Shown here in pieces: positions 22,566 through 34,720 of a stretch of 64,000 bases of DNA. Below the pieces are notes generated by a model. It did no database searches, was not told the DNA's origin, and saw nothing but the letters and a program-made list of their open reading frames with translations. The DNA is from Gnetum montanum (taxonomy: Eukaryota > Streptophyta > Gnetopsida > Gnetales > Gnetaceae): positions 275,596 through 339,595 of the forward strand of contig MNCI01002977.1 in assembly GCA_015680685.1 (NCBI GenBank), in the 5' to 3' direction. Each line of letters starts with the position of its first letter. The stretch's first letter is position 1. The position numbers and the translations under genes were made by a program.

Positions 22566-22769
22566 ACATATACCACCTAGCTAGGATTTTTATCAAGAAT
22601 ATGCACTTCATCACTTTCACATGTGCACATGCTTGTTATGTTTTAACTTCTCTCTATACCTAGAATCAATTTATGAAGGAGGAAATTGTACAAGGATGAC
22701 AATGCTTTGCCCCTCTTAGCATTCGCTACCCTAACTAATTACTAAATCTACCACCTTGTGCTAAGGTGA

Positions 22770-23515
22770 CTAGGCACTCATGGACCTATTAGAAGGAGTT
22801 CAAAACTTTCATATCCTATTATTGTTCATCTTCATTGGAGATCATCAATAGGTCATGAGGTTGATGCTCAGCTACATTAAACCTATGATTCTCATTTGGT
22901 CTATTACCACCACTTCTCATTTGAAGGTTTTGAAAGCATTCTCAAGCATAATGCCTTTCACTGTAGATGTAGCATTTCAAGTTTGGATTCCTTAGAGAAT
23001 ATTGAGAGAACCCATTAAAATGTCATCATTTATCCCATAATCCCTATTGTTCTTGGGAAGCTTGATGTTTTCCATGTCCCTAGGATGAGTTTTAATTACT
23101 TGGGACTAGCTTAACATAAGAGCCTCTGGATCAACTCAACTACACTTGTCCATCACCTTTTCAAGGTTTATTTCTTTCTTTCTTGCTCTTGAGTGGTTGC
23201 TCCACTACACCCTTATCCTTATTTTCCATCTTATAGTTAGATAAAGTGGAAGCAACTTGGATGACCTCCCTAAATCCTATGATGTTGCAAGTTTTGAGTT
23301 CACGTTGGACCCATGGTTTTAGGCCATTAAGAAATAGTCTATACTTGGTATCTTCATTGATTTTTGGGATTTGTATGATGATGTTTTGGTATTCTTGAAT
23401 ATAACTCTCTAGATCTTCTATGTGCTAGATCTCCTTTAGCCTCACCCAGGCTTTGTCAACAAAATTACTATTGAAATAAGTGTAACAGATAGGATGAGGA
23501 GGAATGAAAGCTTTT
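22770..23515 (-). pseudogene. H gag with decayed zinc knuckle
   Basis: The minus reading near 23490-23200 gives VDKAWVRLKEI, DLESYIQEYQNIIIQIPKIN, YRLFLNGLKPWVQRELKT and VIQVASTLSNYKM, the standard gypsy capsid pattern W..L...-Y...F..L-F..GL. Near 22950 a zinc-knuckle-like KCYIYSERHYA*ECF has its second Cys changed to Tyr and a stop. The start is missing: the reading is cut at the junction with D. This lineage differs from both the Tat and D-family gags in this window. Confidence 0.7.
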
Positions 23516-23529
23516 TTAATTAAAATAGA

Positions 23530-24020
23530 GGTATCAACCACAATAATGGGGAATGCCATCACCAAGGTAGCAGTATCCTTATAGGTAACCAGATCCATAG
23601 GAGTACTATGTTCAGCAATCCATCGCCCCTAGAAGTTATGTAAATCATGCATCATTCCAACATCATTATTACCCTTTAGAGTACCACTGAACACATTCAC
23701 CATCTACTCAAGGAAAAAACCCATATCCATATCCTTATCATCCTCCACATCCCTTTGCACCTACACCTCCAACTTCAACTCAATTACCTCCTACTCCATC
23801 CATGCAGGGTGAAATTCCTCCACAACCACAACAACGAAATGCTACAAGGGTTGTACACTCACAACTAGTTTCTCAACCAAGTGGTTTGAATAATCGATTA
23901 AGGAAATGACCTTTCTTCCAGCCTAGCAGTCCTCTCTAGCCATCACAACCTACTCTGGCTAATCTCCTTGCATCTCTAGCATCCTCATCCTCTACATCAA
24001 ATACCTTTGACTTCCCTTCA
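23530..24020 (+). pseudogene. D gag C-terminal part (Gln/Pro/Tyr-rich)
   Basis: The nucleotide sequence from 23529 follows F at 61795-62270 closely. The translated relative in B (44443-44709) reads QQYPYRQPDPYSYYVQQSVS, and D carries the same low-complexity tail with stops. It leads without a clear stop into the protease region. The capsid part is missing because D begins here. Confidence 0.65.
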
Positions 24021-24026
24021 AACCAA

Positions 24027-24518
24027 GTGCCACCTAGGATTTGTAATGTAATGCTAACTCATGCTATTTCTAATTGGATTCCTACAAAAATATTTGATCT
24101 AGAAAGTCCACTCATTTATCTACAGATTTTTGGACAAGAGCCATGCAAAGCTCTTCTTGACTCTAGTTTTGAAGTTAACCTCATCTCCCATGATATGTAC
24201 AAGGCTTAGGACCTGCCACCTCCTAATAAGAGCAACATCTATTTAGAATTAGTAGATCAGGAGATTATTATTTCTTTGGAATTAGTAGAGGACATTGTTA
24301 CCATAGTTTGTGGGTGGTCCTATCCTACTAATTTTCTAGTAATCAAGGTGGACAATTGCAAAAGTGACTTTTCCATCATTATTGGAAGGGCTTGGTTAAG
24401 CACAGTTGATGTGCAAATGGGAATAAGAGGCATATTCTTAGAAATATTCAAGGAAAATGAGCTAAGAAAAATAGAGAAGAATTGTATTCCATGCATCACG
24501 CATAGTGATAATGGGTGA
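24027..24518 (+). pseudogene. D aspartic protease
   Basis: Active-site segment ALLDSSFEVNLISHDMY, with DSS where B has the normal DSG. After one stop: VEDIVTIVCGWSYPTNFLVI and FSIIIGRAWLSTVDVQMGI (the I-I-G-R motif), then RKIEKNCIPCITHSD. Length and order match a full retropepsin. The Gly-to-Ser change in the catalytic triad and the stop after MYKA make it inactive. Confidence 0.8.
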
Positions 24519-25059
24519 AATTGCATGCAAATTATTTGGTCAATCGAAAGCACATACATTAGGGCATGCAATTAGTGTGCACAAGAGGTTAATATTCAAT
24601 GGTGTCTGTATGTAGCAGTCACAAAGTAGGAGGGCACTTAGTGGCTGATAGCTGATTTAGATAACATAATATGCATGAAGCCAATTGAGAGTCTAACATG
24701 TGCATATGTTAAAGGCATGAACAAAATTGAATAAGTTCATTCCCAACTCTCTAATGAAGATGATGATACCTATTGGGGAGAGTTGGAGATCCTTGATCAC
24801 TTCAAGCAAAAGCCCTTAGAACTAAAAAATTTACTAGCCAGTATGGAGTATGCATTTTTAAAGAATGGTAAACTGGCCATCATCAATGCCAAACTTGCTC
24901 CTAAAAAAAAAAGAAAAGTTGTTGAAAGTAGTGAATAAATGGTTAACAACCTTTTCTTGGTAATATCTAGAGTTAACAAGAATCAATCCAAGGATATGCT
25001 AGCATTGCATCTACATTGACCTAGCCATGAAGCTTAGAAGATAGTTGTAGAGGTGGTTG
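24519..25059 (+). other. D protease-RT connector (decayed)
   Basis: Broken coding-like sequence: CMKPIESL, then LEILDHFKQKPLELKNLLAS and a basic KKKRKVVES stretch. It aligns with B at 43392-43620 up to the point where B's pol deletion begins. No domain assigned. Confidence 0.5.
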
Positions 25060-26330
25060 AATCCTAAATTAAAATAAATCATCAAGGGGGAGATAGAAAA
25101 ACTCATCAAGGTGGGCATCATCTATCCAATCATGGATAGTGAGTGGGTTAGCCCACTCATAGTAGTACCCAAGAAGGGTGGAAAATAGTGGGTTTGCATT
25201 GATTTAGGTTGTTAAATATGAAAACATTCAAAGATCATTTTCCCTTGCATTTTTGGATCAAGTGTCAGATACCATATTCGGCCATTGTTATTATAGTTTA
25301 TTAGATGGTCATAATGGCTATAACCAAATCCAAATCGTGCTAGAAGACTAGGCCAAGACAACATTCATGAGTCCTTGGGGGACTTTTGCATATTGTAAGG
25401 TGCCATTTGGCCTATGCAATGTTGCTGCAACATTTCAACGCTTGGTCCTAAGTATCTTTCAACAAAAAATTAGTAGTGGTATTGAAGTCTTCATGGATGA
25501 CTTCTCCACTTATGGAGCTACATTTCAGCAAGCCTTGGACCAACTTGAGCAAGTATCGAAGAGATGTGTAGAGACAAATCTATCGCTCAACTGGCAAAAG
25601 AGCCATCTCATTGTCCAAGAAGGCATAGTGCTAGGGCACTAAATTTTGTAGAAAGGGATTGAGGTAGACCCAAAAAAGATAAAGATCATCTAACGAATAA
25701 CATGTCAACCAGAAACCGTTAAAGATGTCTGGTCATTCTTTGGAAACACTAGTTACTATCGACAATTTATTAAGAATTTCTCTAAGATTGCAAAGTCGTT
25801 GGTAGAACTTACAAAGAAAGATGCACCTTTCATTTGATCCAAGAAATGTGAACATGCATTCTAACAATTATAGGAGAAACTCATAGAAACACCAATCCTA
25901 CAAGCACCAGATTGGTCTAACCATTCCATATCATGATAGATGCATCTAACTATACTTTGGAAGTGGTGCTCATGTAGCTAGCTGATAAGAAATGTTCATA
26001 ATATATCCATTGCGTGAGTAGAAGCATTATGGGGGCACAGTTGAATTACACCACCACAGAGAAAGAATTAATGACAATGGTGTATGCATTAGAGAAGTTT
26101 AGACATTATGTGCTAGGTTATAAGGTATTTGTACATACAGACCATAGTGTAACTCACTTCCTTATGAATAAGCCAATAGTGAGCCCTCGTGTTATATGGT
26201 GGCTTGTGATCTTGTAGGAATTCGATCTTAGTATGGTAGATTGAAAAGGGACCAAGAATATGATCATTGACCACCTTTCTTGCTTAAGATGGGATAACAA
26301 AGAGGAGGAGAGCCCACTCTTTGATCAGTT
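25060..26330 (+). pseudogene. D reverse transcriptase and RNase H
   Basis: RT begins near 25075 (EIEKLIKVGIIYPI, WVSPLIVVPKKGGK in shifted frames). It continues LLDGHNGYNQIQI, then 25367-25642 MSPWGTFAYCKVPFGLCNVA, ATFQRLVLSIF and FMDDFSTYG, in which the catalytic Asp pair survives. Then SYYRQFIKNFSKIAKSL. RNase H: MIDASNYTLEVVL and 26014-26217 QLNYTTTEKELMTMVYALEK, VFVHTDHS, then GTKNMIIDHLS. Many stops look CAG/TGG-derived (for example LED*AK, M*LADKK, L*EFD). Confidence 0.85.
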
Positions 26331-27080
26331 TCTAGATGAGCTTCTCTTTACTAGAGTAATAAGTGAACAAAGTCCTAAAAAAGCAACATGGTATAATGGC
26401 ATCCTCACATATCTTCTCACTCAAGAGATGCCATAAGACTTGGATTTTAGGAATAAGAAACAATTTTTTCATCAGGAGAAATACTTCATGGAAATCAATG
26501 AACACCTTTACAAGGTGTGTGCTGATGGCCTAATCCATTGGTGTATCCTTGACGAAGATTAACTGCATGTTATCTGGGATGGTCAGGAAAGGCCTTATTA
26601 AGGCCACTATGCAGAGAGATGCATGATCATAAAAATCCTGATGGTAGGATACTATTGGCCCACAATCTTTAGGTATGCCCACTAGTTCATCAAGTCTTGT
26701 GAATGTTGTCAACATGATGGGGGGATGACCGCTCACATGGAAGATCCTCAACAGTGGATTCAACCATTAGAACCTTTCAACATATGGGGCATTGACTTCA
26801 TGGGTCCCATCACACCCATGTCTAATGAGAAAGCGTATATTATAGTAGCAGTTGACTACTACACAAAATAGGCAAAAGCAATGGTTACTAATTGTACATC
26901 TTCCATTGCTACCAAATTTATACAACAAAATATTGTGAATAGGTTTCGGATGCTGGTTCACTAATTTGTAATAATGGAACTCATTTCATAGGTGTCACAT
27001 TTAGAAAATTAATGTAATTCTTAGGGGTTGAACATAAATTAACAACACCTTATCACCCCCAAGCCAATGGTCAAGCAAAG
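26331..27080 (+). pseudogene. D integrase, N-terminal portion (cut by element B)
   Basis: The zinc-binding region retains CECCQHDGG near 26700. Core: NIWGIDFMGPITPMSNEKAY with the first catalytic Asp. The second is replaced by Asn (LICNNGTHF), with a frameshift just before it. The third is Lys instead of Glu (ANGQAKVT). The reading ends at 27080 and continues at 47742 on the far side of B. Integrase would insert the cDNA; all evidence says this one is dead. Confidence 0.85.
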
Positions 27081-27085
27081 GTAAC
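27081..27085. repeat. Target-site duplication of element B (left), GTAAC
   Basis: GTAAC immediately precedes the B LTR start (TGATGAG). The partner GTAAC is at 47737-47741, just after the LTR end (CCCATCA). Joining the flanks restores the integrase sequence seen unbroken in F (63790-63830). Confidence 0.93.
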
Positions 27086-27445
27086 TGATGAGTGGCGAGG
27101 TACCCCTACACTCAACCATATGAATACAAGCATAGCACGTGCAATCCTGTCGAACTTCGCAAAATAAGTGCCTACACGCCCCATGGAACACTCAGGGTTA
27201 ATGATTCATTGTCTTCCCAGACTTGTAGTTGTTACGGTGTATGGTTAAGTAAGTATGAGGTATATGATTTTTATAGCTTTTTATGTTTTTTTCTCCTATG
27301 CTATTGAGGTGAAGGGTTGAAGAGATTAACTAACTAACTCTAACTAATGAACTAAGTCTAAATTACCTAGCGTCAGCATCCATTCCCACTTATTGTACAC
27401 ACCCTGAATTGATGCAACCGTGGCTACCAAATGCTAATCGTTGCT
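27086..27445 (-). repeat. Element B 3' LTR, first segment
   Basis: Begins TGATGAGTGGCGAGG, identical to the start of the right LTR at 46881. By eye about one base in ten differs between the two LTRs here. It ends at the Tat-2 insertion point (TTGCT, 27441-27445) and resumes at 41022. Confidence 0.92.
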
Positions 27446-29106
27446 TGTAGCGACCGAAAACGTCAGCGGCTGGAAGAACACTAGGGGTCAGCGGGCGCAA
27501 CAGTTCAAACCTCGTATCTGCAGGAGGGTCATGCTAGGTGTGTGCGGACACAGGGTGCCTTGAAGGGTCTGGTCGATCAGACAGGGACTTACATGGGCAT
27601 CAATATAGCCTTTTGCAACGTAAATAATGCAAAATGCGAGATAATGCTTAAGGGTAAATGAAGTAGGGGAGAAACTGTAAAAATGTGACAGTAATACAAA
27701 TTAATGCTTAAAGGTGAACAAGATAGAAAATAATGCAAAAAAGAGACAAAAAATGAGAGATAAAGTAAAGTGTGGTTAGAAACATGCACCACTCCAAAGC
27801 TACAAACTTGTTCAATCAGGATGGATACAATCAGCTGCACAGCATGACGGAGTACAGAAATATCGAGGGTAACCAAGGTGTGTTGAGTAAAAAGAGCTAT
27901 GTGCTTGGACGCGGACTTGTGTACAAACAATGCAAGGTTCTACCAAGGTGGTAGAATGGAGACGGGGACCTCATGCCAGCCAAGAGAGACTCGTTGTTTA
28001 CAGTGTTCGATAGATGACTTTGATATTACAATGCTGGAGAGAGGGGAAATGTTTATTTTAGAATTTCAAAGTTCCCACGACTTGGAAGCTGTCTACTTCA
28101 AGAAAGATGCGAACTCTTTTGAAATTAACAACTTTAAAAATTGTGGGCTTTTTTGCATGCTATTTGCTAGGGTATTTATAGGATTGAGGGCATGCAAAAG
28201 GGGTGGTTTGAATGTTACATGCCTCGGGCCTTGGTTGTCTTGCTGGTGCGACTCATGTCATTTGTGACCATTGGACCTATAAGACCATTGCAATGCGAAC
28301 TTGTATGCAATAACTGCAATCCTACTACGCCGTAATTGCACCATCAGCGTTTGGAGACGTGTGCCAACAGTTCGATTAGGTGGAGTGCATTGATGTCGCA
28401 CAAACACCTGTATGCCTTGCTGTGCTTTATGACGTAGCATGCTTGGCGTAGCATAGCACTTTGTCACATGTTCTACTATATGTCACATGCATAGCATAAC
28501 AACTTGCCTTAGTTGCGAAAGCTTTACTAATTTGCAAACCTTGTCTCCTGCAATGCAAGTCTTGCGAACTTCGTTGACTCCACCTTTCGAACTACCTTCT
28601 GTCTCTTCCACAGGATTGCTACACCTTGCTATGTCATGTAGCTTAGCATAGCGTAGCAGCAGACATGGTTTGCCGCTTCTTGATGGGAAGGGACATCACT
28701 GTAGAACTTGAAATTGGGCAAGGGGAGTGGGTAGTGAAGTCATTGTCATGCTACGCTGTGTGACATCACGTAGCATAGCACTTCGTTCTACCATCATCTT
28801 CTGAAGCTTGCTACACTACATAGCGTAGCAGGCTTCGTGACTTAGAAAACTTGTTGAACTATTTCTTGCGCATCTAGAATGCTACTGCCGATTTCGCACA
28901 CTATTTCTGAGCAGGTTGTCGACTGTTTAGGCTACTTTGGTGGGCGGGTAGGATGGTACAGAACCTATCCATGCTCAAAGTAGAAAATTTTCCAAATTGG
29001 CTAGCCTGGACTCAAAACGTTCTCTTCTCGATGAACTACCATAGTGTTGCATGGACTACAAGAGGTTGGTGAAGCAAGGATGACCCCACATTTTTAGGGT
29101 GTTTCA
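27446..29106 (-). repeat. Tat-2 3' LTR
   Basis: Plus-order start TGTAGCGACC, end ...GTGTTTCA; 1661 bp against 1704 bp in the partner. In minus orientation a TATAAATACCC box lies at about 28170. Two sampled stretches differ from the partner at about 11-15% of positions, mostly transitions. The U3 part (28430-28860) carries GCATAGC/GCTACG-type repeats. Open frames inside (for example 27589-27930) occur in both LTRs and are not genes. Confidence 0.93.
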
Positions 29107-30361
29107 TTGGTCCCTCTTTGTTGACATTTGGAGAACAGGCTCGATGGACGTTGGCAAAGAATACGAAACATCTCAGCAGGTGAAATGCTAAGGTTGTCGC
29201 TTGGTGAGTGCTGAGACGTCGCTTGGACGCACTTGAGAGTGTTGCATTGGTTTTGTGGAGGTTAAGGCAGAGAGCAAAGATGATGTTTATCCAAGTCCCT
29301 CATCAGAGTGCTATGAGGGGCTCATTTGCATTTTCATATTTGGTTGGCACTATTCTTCAACCTCTTGTAGGACAGGTGCTCCCTTCATTGGATGAGTTTC
29401 ATTACATCCATGAAGGGCTTTGACCTACCTATGGATACCTTCCATATGGTGAGTTGTGTTGTGCATGTGCTGGAGTCTGCACTCTCAAATAGGCATGTTA
29501 TTTGAGGCACTCACTTCACAACGTTGTAATGTTTGTTGCTATAACAAGATGCATTTGTGGGGACAAGGTCTTGATGGCTGCAGGCATTGTTGTTACTCTT
29601 GGGCACTGTTGCTGGTGTGAGATGCCCAAAGCAGGGAGGCCAGTAGCAGGCTTGGCGATGCCTATGCAAAGGAGCTAGGTGCGGATGCCCTAGAATCCCT
29701 CTAGGGGTTTGCATTCCTAGTTCAGCCATGGGATTAGTTGCCACATAGCTAATGTTGTGCAAGCCCAGGTGTTGGCAGGGAGCTGGAGCAACAATATTAT
29801 GGTTGGGCCACAATACTACCAAAACTCTAGATGCGGGAGCTAACCCAAGAACTATTGTCAAGGCAATGGGCCATGGCAATGGTAGGTTCAGAGGGTTAGC
29901 GTGAAGCCATACGGTGTCTTCAAAGAGTTAGCATGATGCCAAGGGTGGCAGCATTGCATATGTTCCAGACCATGTTCTTAGTGTGTCGTGAATGGCGTTC
30001 CAGAGCTATGACGTCCCACCCACTTATTAGCATCATGCCCACTTGTTCGGTGTGTATCTGGTGATGGTGCATGTTGGGGATGCGATGCAAACCCAGTTTA
30101 AGATCTTGGTAGACTGTGTGTTGGTTTAAGGTCCCAGCAAACTGTACATGCCAGTTTTACGTCGTAGAGGACATGCAATGCCAGTTTATAGTCATAGTGG
30201 ACTAACAGTGCCATTTTTACATCGTAGCGGACGGTTGCTGCCAGTTTAATGCCATGGAGGGCATTGTTCAATGTCGCTAGTTTATCATCATTACGGATGC
30301 TACCTAGTGCGACTGCCAATTTATTGCCGTAGCAGATGGTGCTTGTTGTTGGCGTTGCCCT
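29107..30361 (-). other. Tat-2 3' untranslated region with polypurine tract and repeats
   Basis: Next to the 3' LTR the minus strand reads ACAAAGAGGGACCAA (29121-29107), a polypurine-tract-like primer. 29200-30080 shows no conserved ORF. 30085-30330 holds about six copies of a 30-40 bp unit (TGCCAGTTTAAxGTC...GGACxx), the same motif class as the protease-RT spacer. Confidence 0.7.
30085..30330 (-). repeat. Spacer-type tandem repeat downstream of Tat-2 integrase
   Basis: About six units sharing CAGTTTAAGGTC or CAGTTTTACGTC and a GGAC or GGACTG half, spaced 30-42 bp. It is related to the 32-bp repeats of element C. It gives the element a second location for this repeat family. Confidence 0.75.
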
Positions 30362-31872
30362 TTAGACGTAGTATGGCTTGAGGTACGTGTGGTTCACCAA
30401 GTTGGCGAACTCATGGCCATCCATGTCCGCCAATTTGAAGGCTCCATTTCTGAAGGCTTTAGTGACCATGTAAGGTCCTTTTTAGTTGGCTGAGAATTTA
30501 CTCACGTGCTCACAAATGACCTTGAGGATAAGGTCTCCCTTTTGCACTGGCCGTTGATGTGGGTCTACATGGTGCTTCTGCTGTTGTTTGTTCTGATAGT
30601 GCTCGATTCATCTCAGTGTCTGCATGCGTTTCTCCTCCACTGAGTTGAGGTCAATGGTCCGTGATTCGTTGTTCTGGGTTCGCTCATGACGTCGGACAAG
30701 ATCATTCGAAGTGAGGGTGCCTGCAACTCAAGAGGCAATATAGCTTCAGATCCGTAAATAAGATTGTAAGGGGTCTTACTCGTCGCAGTTCTACAAGTCG
30801 TTCGGTAGGCCCAAAGGATGTAGAGTATTTGCTCATGCCACCGCCTCTTGCTATTGTTAAGCATCCACTTCAGCAAGCTGATGATGGACTTATTTGTATC
30901 CTCTGCCTGCCCATTCACCTACGGCTAATAAGGGGAAGAAAATGATTGTTTAATGCCTAGATTGCTACAGAAGGTTCAGGTTTCCATACTGCTGAACTAT
31001 GGCCCATTGTCGGTCACAATAGTCATTGGAAGCCCAAACCTAGTTACGATGTTATTGAGGATGAAATGGCAAATTTGCTGAGACGTTGTTTTCCTTAGGG
31101 GAATAGTTTTCACCCACTTAGTAAAATACTCAGTGGCAGTGATAACGAAGCTATGCCCTACGGAGGACTTAGGCATGATAGGCCCTATGAGGTCTAGTCC
31201 CCATCGTTGAAAGGGCCATGTAATTTGCATTGGGTGCAGGTCTGTAGCTGCTATGTGTATGAGATTTTCATATCTTTGGCATGTATCGCATGTCTTAACT
31301 TTGGACAGGTAGTCACACTTCATGTAGGGCCAATAGTACCCTAGGAGTCTGATTTTCACAGCCATAGCCCTGGGTGCTATGTGTCCACCACACAGCCCTT
31401 CATGAACCTCATTAACTACCTTTTGTGCCTGCTCACCACCCACACATGCCAACAATATCCCATCGTAGGATCGTCGGCATAGGGAATCATTTTCCATGAG
31501 CATGTATTGCCAAGCACACTTGCGAATTGCATCTCTGTAAGCCAATGTCAATTCACTTGGGGGTTCACCATGTTGTAAATAAGCTTTAATGTTATTGTAC
31601 CACTCCAAGGTACCCGCAGCATCGACAGAGGCCACATGTTCCACTTGAGTGATAGGCTCTGTGCACTCTGTGATCGTAGTTGGAAGGTTTGCCAAGGAAT
31701 GCAATGGGATGTTTAACGTAAGGTTAGCTAAGGCATCTGCTACGGTGTTCTCATTGTGTGGCATGTGTTGCACATCAGTGGTCATGAATTGCTTCAGTAG
31801 GATTTTTGCTAGGTCGCAGTAGGGTTGCAGGTGCATAGCCTTACAGGTGTAGACTTCAGTGATTTGATTCAC
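30362..31872 (-). pseudogene. Tat-2 integrase and end of second RNase H
   Basis: The 30997-31872 reading opens with the RNase H tail (NQITEVYTC, MPHNENTVADALANLTLN). The integrase zinc region follows (HEGLCGGHIAPR and CDTCQRY), then the core WGLDLIGPIMPKSSVGHSFV and VTDNGP with two catalytic Asp. After two stops near 30920-30995, NGQAEDTNKSIISLLKWML supplies the catalytic Glu (30613-30918). The C-terminal region (GDLILKVICEHVSKFSAN, GPYMV, FKLADMDG, LKPYYV) ends at a stop near 30362. All three DDE residues survive, but the frame does not. Confidence 0.88.
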
Positions 31873-33673
31873 GACTAGTTGTGAATCTCCCCAGATCGCC
31901 AGGTGTTGTATACATAGCGCACAGGCAGTTAAGAGGCCTCATCCTCTTATATTCTACCATGTTGTTGGTGCAAGCGAACGCGAAACAATAAGTGGATCGG
32001 TGCATTTCCCTAGAGGGGAATGTGATCGTGGCCGCGGTGCTACCTCCTCGAGTGGTTGAGGCATCGTCGAAGTGTAAGGTCACCTCAAAATGCGATGGGT
32101 TGATGGTGACATTGCTAACGTATTCATGTGGGAACTCGGGATCTATGGTTTCCTGGTTGTCGACTGGAGAAGCCGTAAGTTGGGTTGCTATGGCTTGACC
32201 CTTTGTTGATGATTGACTTACATAGCATAAGTTGAACTCTATGGTTATTGCTTTCCATCGAGCTATCTTGCCACTTTCGTATAGGTTGCTGGTGATAGCT
32301 CGGAGTATGCTACTTTTGCAAATGATGTTGGTTGTGCTGCGGAATAGGTAATGCCACCACTTTTTTAGTGCGAACACTAAGGCTAGGCAGTTCCTCTCCA
32401 CCTTGTTGTATTTTTCCTCGTATGCTATTAGTGCATGGCTTAGGTCATACATTGGTATCTCAGAACCATCGTCCCGCTTCTGACATAGTAGTGCTGCTAT
32501 GGATGTGTCGGAGGTGGCAAGGTATATGAAGAAAGACTTGTCCATTTGTGGCAGGTGCACCGTTGGGAGGTGTGAGAGCTCCTCCTTCAGGTTGTTGAAG
32601 GCTTTTTGACACTGGGCTGTCCACTCGAAGTCAACCCCCTTCTTTAGAAGATGTTGCACGGGGTGTAACTTGTCGGTCAACCTTGCTATAAACCTTCGAA
32701 TGAATTGCACTCTACCTTGTAAACCATGTAACTCCTTAAGGTTTGTGGGAGGTGCTAGGTTGACGATGGCCTTGACTTTGTCTGGGTCTATCCGTATTTT
32801 GGCCTCTGATACTACAAACCCTAACATGCATTTGGTCTTTACTTCGAAGACGTATTTCTTAGGACTGAGACGTAAGTCATGCATTTGGTAGCACTTGAGG
32901 ACTACCCCTAAGTCACATGGATGATCAGTTGCCTCCTTGGATTTAACTGCTATGTCATCTACGTAATCGTTTAATGTTTCTAGGATGTAGTTACTGAAAA
33001 TGTAGGTCATGGTTCGTTGGTAGGTTGCTCCAGCATTCTTGAGCTCGAAAGGCATCATGGCATAGCAGAAGGTTCCCCATGGAGTCATGAAGGTTATTAA
33101 TAGCTGGTGCTCTGGGTTTATGTAGATTTGGTTATATCTGAAGAATCCATCCATGAAGGATAGCAAAGCATGACCAATCATGGTATCAATGAGTTGATCG
33201 ATGCTTGGGAGTGGGAAGTTGTCTTTGATCATTGCCTTGTTCAAGTCTTGGAAGTATATACAGATTCATATCCCTCGTGTTTTCTTTGAAACTACAATGA
33301 TGTTGGACACCCACTCTGAATAGTCGACTGCGTGGATGAAACCTACTCGGTAGAACTTAGTGATTTCATCCCTCATAGCTAGTGCGATTTCTGTCTTAAT
33401 CTTATGCGTCTTTTGCTTGACTGCCTTTACATGTGGGTCTAGGATGATGTTATGCTGAATTAGCCATGGATCCAAACTTGGCGTGTCACTGTACGAGCAT
33501 GCAAAAACATTGATGTGATCCTGCAAATTTTTAACTATGCCTTCATGTATTTGTGTGTCTAGGAGGGAGCTAAGTCTTAACGTCTTTACCTCCCTTTTTG
33601 ACATGGTCATGGGTATCTCGACAAGAGGATCATCGGTTACATCCCTGGCCTCTAAATCTAGGGCTTGGACCAA
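31856..33673 (-). pseudogene. Tat-2 reverse transcriptase, RNase H and archaeal-type RNase H
   Basis: 33266-33673 is the pre-RT linker and RT start (MRDEITKFYRVGFIHAVDYS, WVSNIIVV). After a short break, 31856-33244 is open for 462 codons. RT: SFMDGFFRYNQI, MTPWGTFCYAMMPFELKNAG and an intact YVDD in LNDYVDDIAVKS. RNase H: SDTSIAALLCQK and ALIAYEEKYNKVERNCLALV. Second RNase H: LHFDDASTTRGGS and TNNMVEYKRM, then a frameshift before WGDSQLVV. The dual RNase H is diagnostic of the Tat branch. Confidence 0.93.
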
Positions 33674-34720
33674 GTGTCTGGGCCAATCCGAGGATTCTTC
33701 TAAGGCTGCTATAGTGTTAATTGTAGTCTACCCCCAGTCGATCATGTTGGGGTTCAACTGTCTCGCACGCTTGCCTTGTGGCCCTGCTAACATTAAAGGC
33801 ATGGAAAGGGCACGATGGATTCCCATCTCTTGCTTGACCTACCATCATAAGATGAAAGGTTGGGTAAGGGTCATTAGAGATTGTGTGAAACACAAATCTG
33901 CAAAGCAATACCAAGATGCAACTTTCTAAGTAAGGCAATGTAAAGATTGAAAGTAGGCTAGTTTAAGGTCGTGGCAGACCGCCAAGGTGCGAGAGTGTAG
34001 AGTTGCTAGTGGAACATGTGCCTGTCGATATGCCAATGCCAAACTGCTAGTTTAGTGTCATCTCAGACTACCATATTGTGACATGCAAAATCTTGATATG
34101 CAAAATAATAATAAAAAGAAGGAAATTGCGAGTACAAGGGGTATCGAACTTCCAGTGCGGGAATGAAGACATGAAATTGCTAGGAAATGTGATACCACCT
34201 ACGTCGAAGCATATGAGGTAACTGTTGATGTTAGGATGTAGTTAGTTTAACGTCATTGTGGACTGCAAACATTATGGGTCGAAACTACTATTTTAGGGTC
34301 TTGAGGAGAGCAACTATGCTAGGCTTGTTAGTTTAAGGTCTTTTCGGACCGTTGCATAATAAGTTAAAGTGAAAGGCGACAATGCTAGTTTTAGGTCATT
34401 TCGGGCTATTGGCATAGCATGCCAGGAGAGCGGCATGTTAATAAAGTGGAATGCAACAGTGCTAGTTTTAGGTCATTTCAGTGTGTAGCATATCATGCTG
34501 AAAGGATGGTATATTGACAAGGCAAGGAAATGGTGAATGTGCAAGGATAGCAGCTAGGCGGGAAGTCATAAGGCTACTACGCTATGCATAGTTGCCACTT
34601 GACCTTTCGTGGGTTGATCAGAATGTAAGGTCGAGGCGTTTTGCCAGGGCCCATGCTCATATCACTATCCTTTTCTTGGAAGGACAACTCAACCCATGCG
34701 TTTTTGATTTGAGGGTTGGT
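33674..34720 (-). other. Tat-2 protease-RT spacer with repeats
   Basis: About 1 kb without conserved ORF between protease and pol. 33950-34490 contains about six spaced copies of GCTAGTTTAAGGTCxTxxCxG and GACC or GGCTATT. In Ogre elements an intron is spliced out at this position (family knowledge). Whether this spacer is spliced is not shown here. Confidence 0.65.

Larger units (their letters stand above)
20991..23520 (-). mobile_element. H: minus-strand gypsy fragment with gag
   Basis: Only gag (22770-23515) is recognisable. The left part is non-coding with short direct repeats: AATTTGAAGATAAGGTAAAT occurs near 21180 and 21250, and a TATTGAGTAC...CAAGAAATCATAT unit near 21475 and 21515. 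A 37-bp tandem array lies at 22206-22565. No LTR pair was found. The right end abuts element D at about 23520-23530, where both gag readings are cut. Confidence 0.5.

Noticed and set aside
27589-27930. 113-codon minus ORF, repeated at 39461-39802
   Set aside because: Both copies lie at the same place in the two Tat-2 LTRs; no domain, open by chance.
33537-33929. Plus-strand 130-codon ORF
   Set aside because: Opposite strand of the Tat-2 pre-RT linker and spacer; no recognisable protein.
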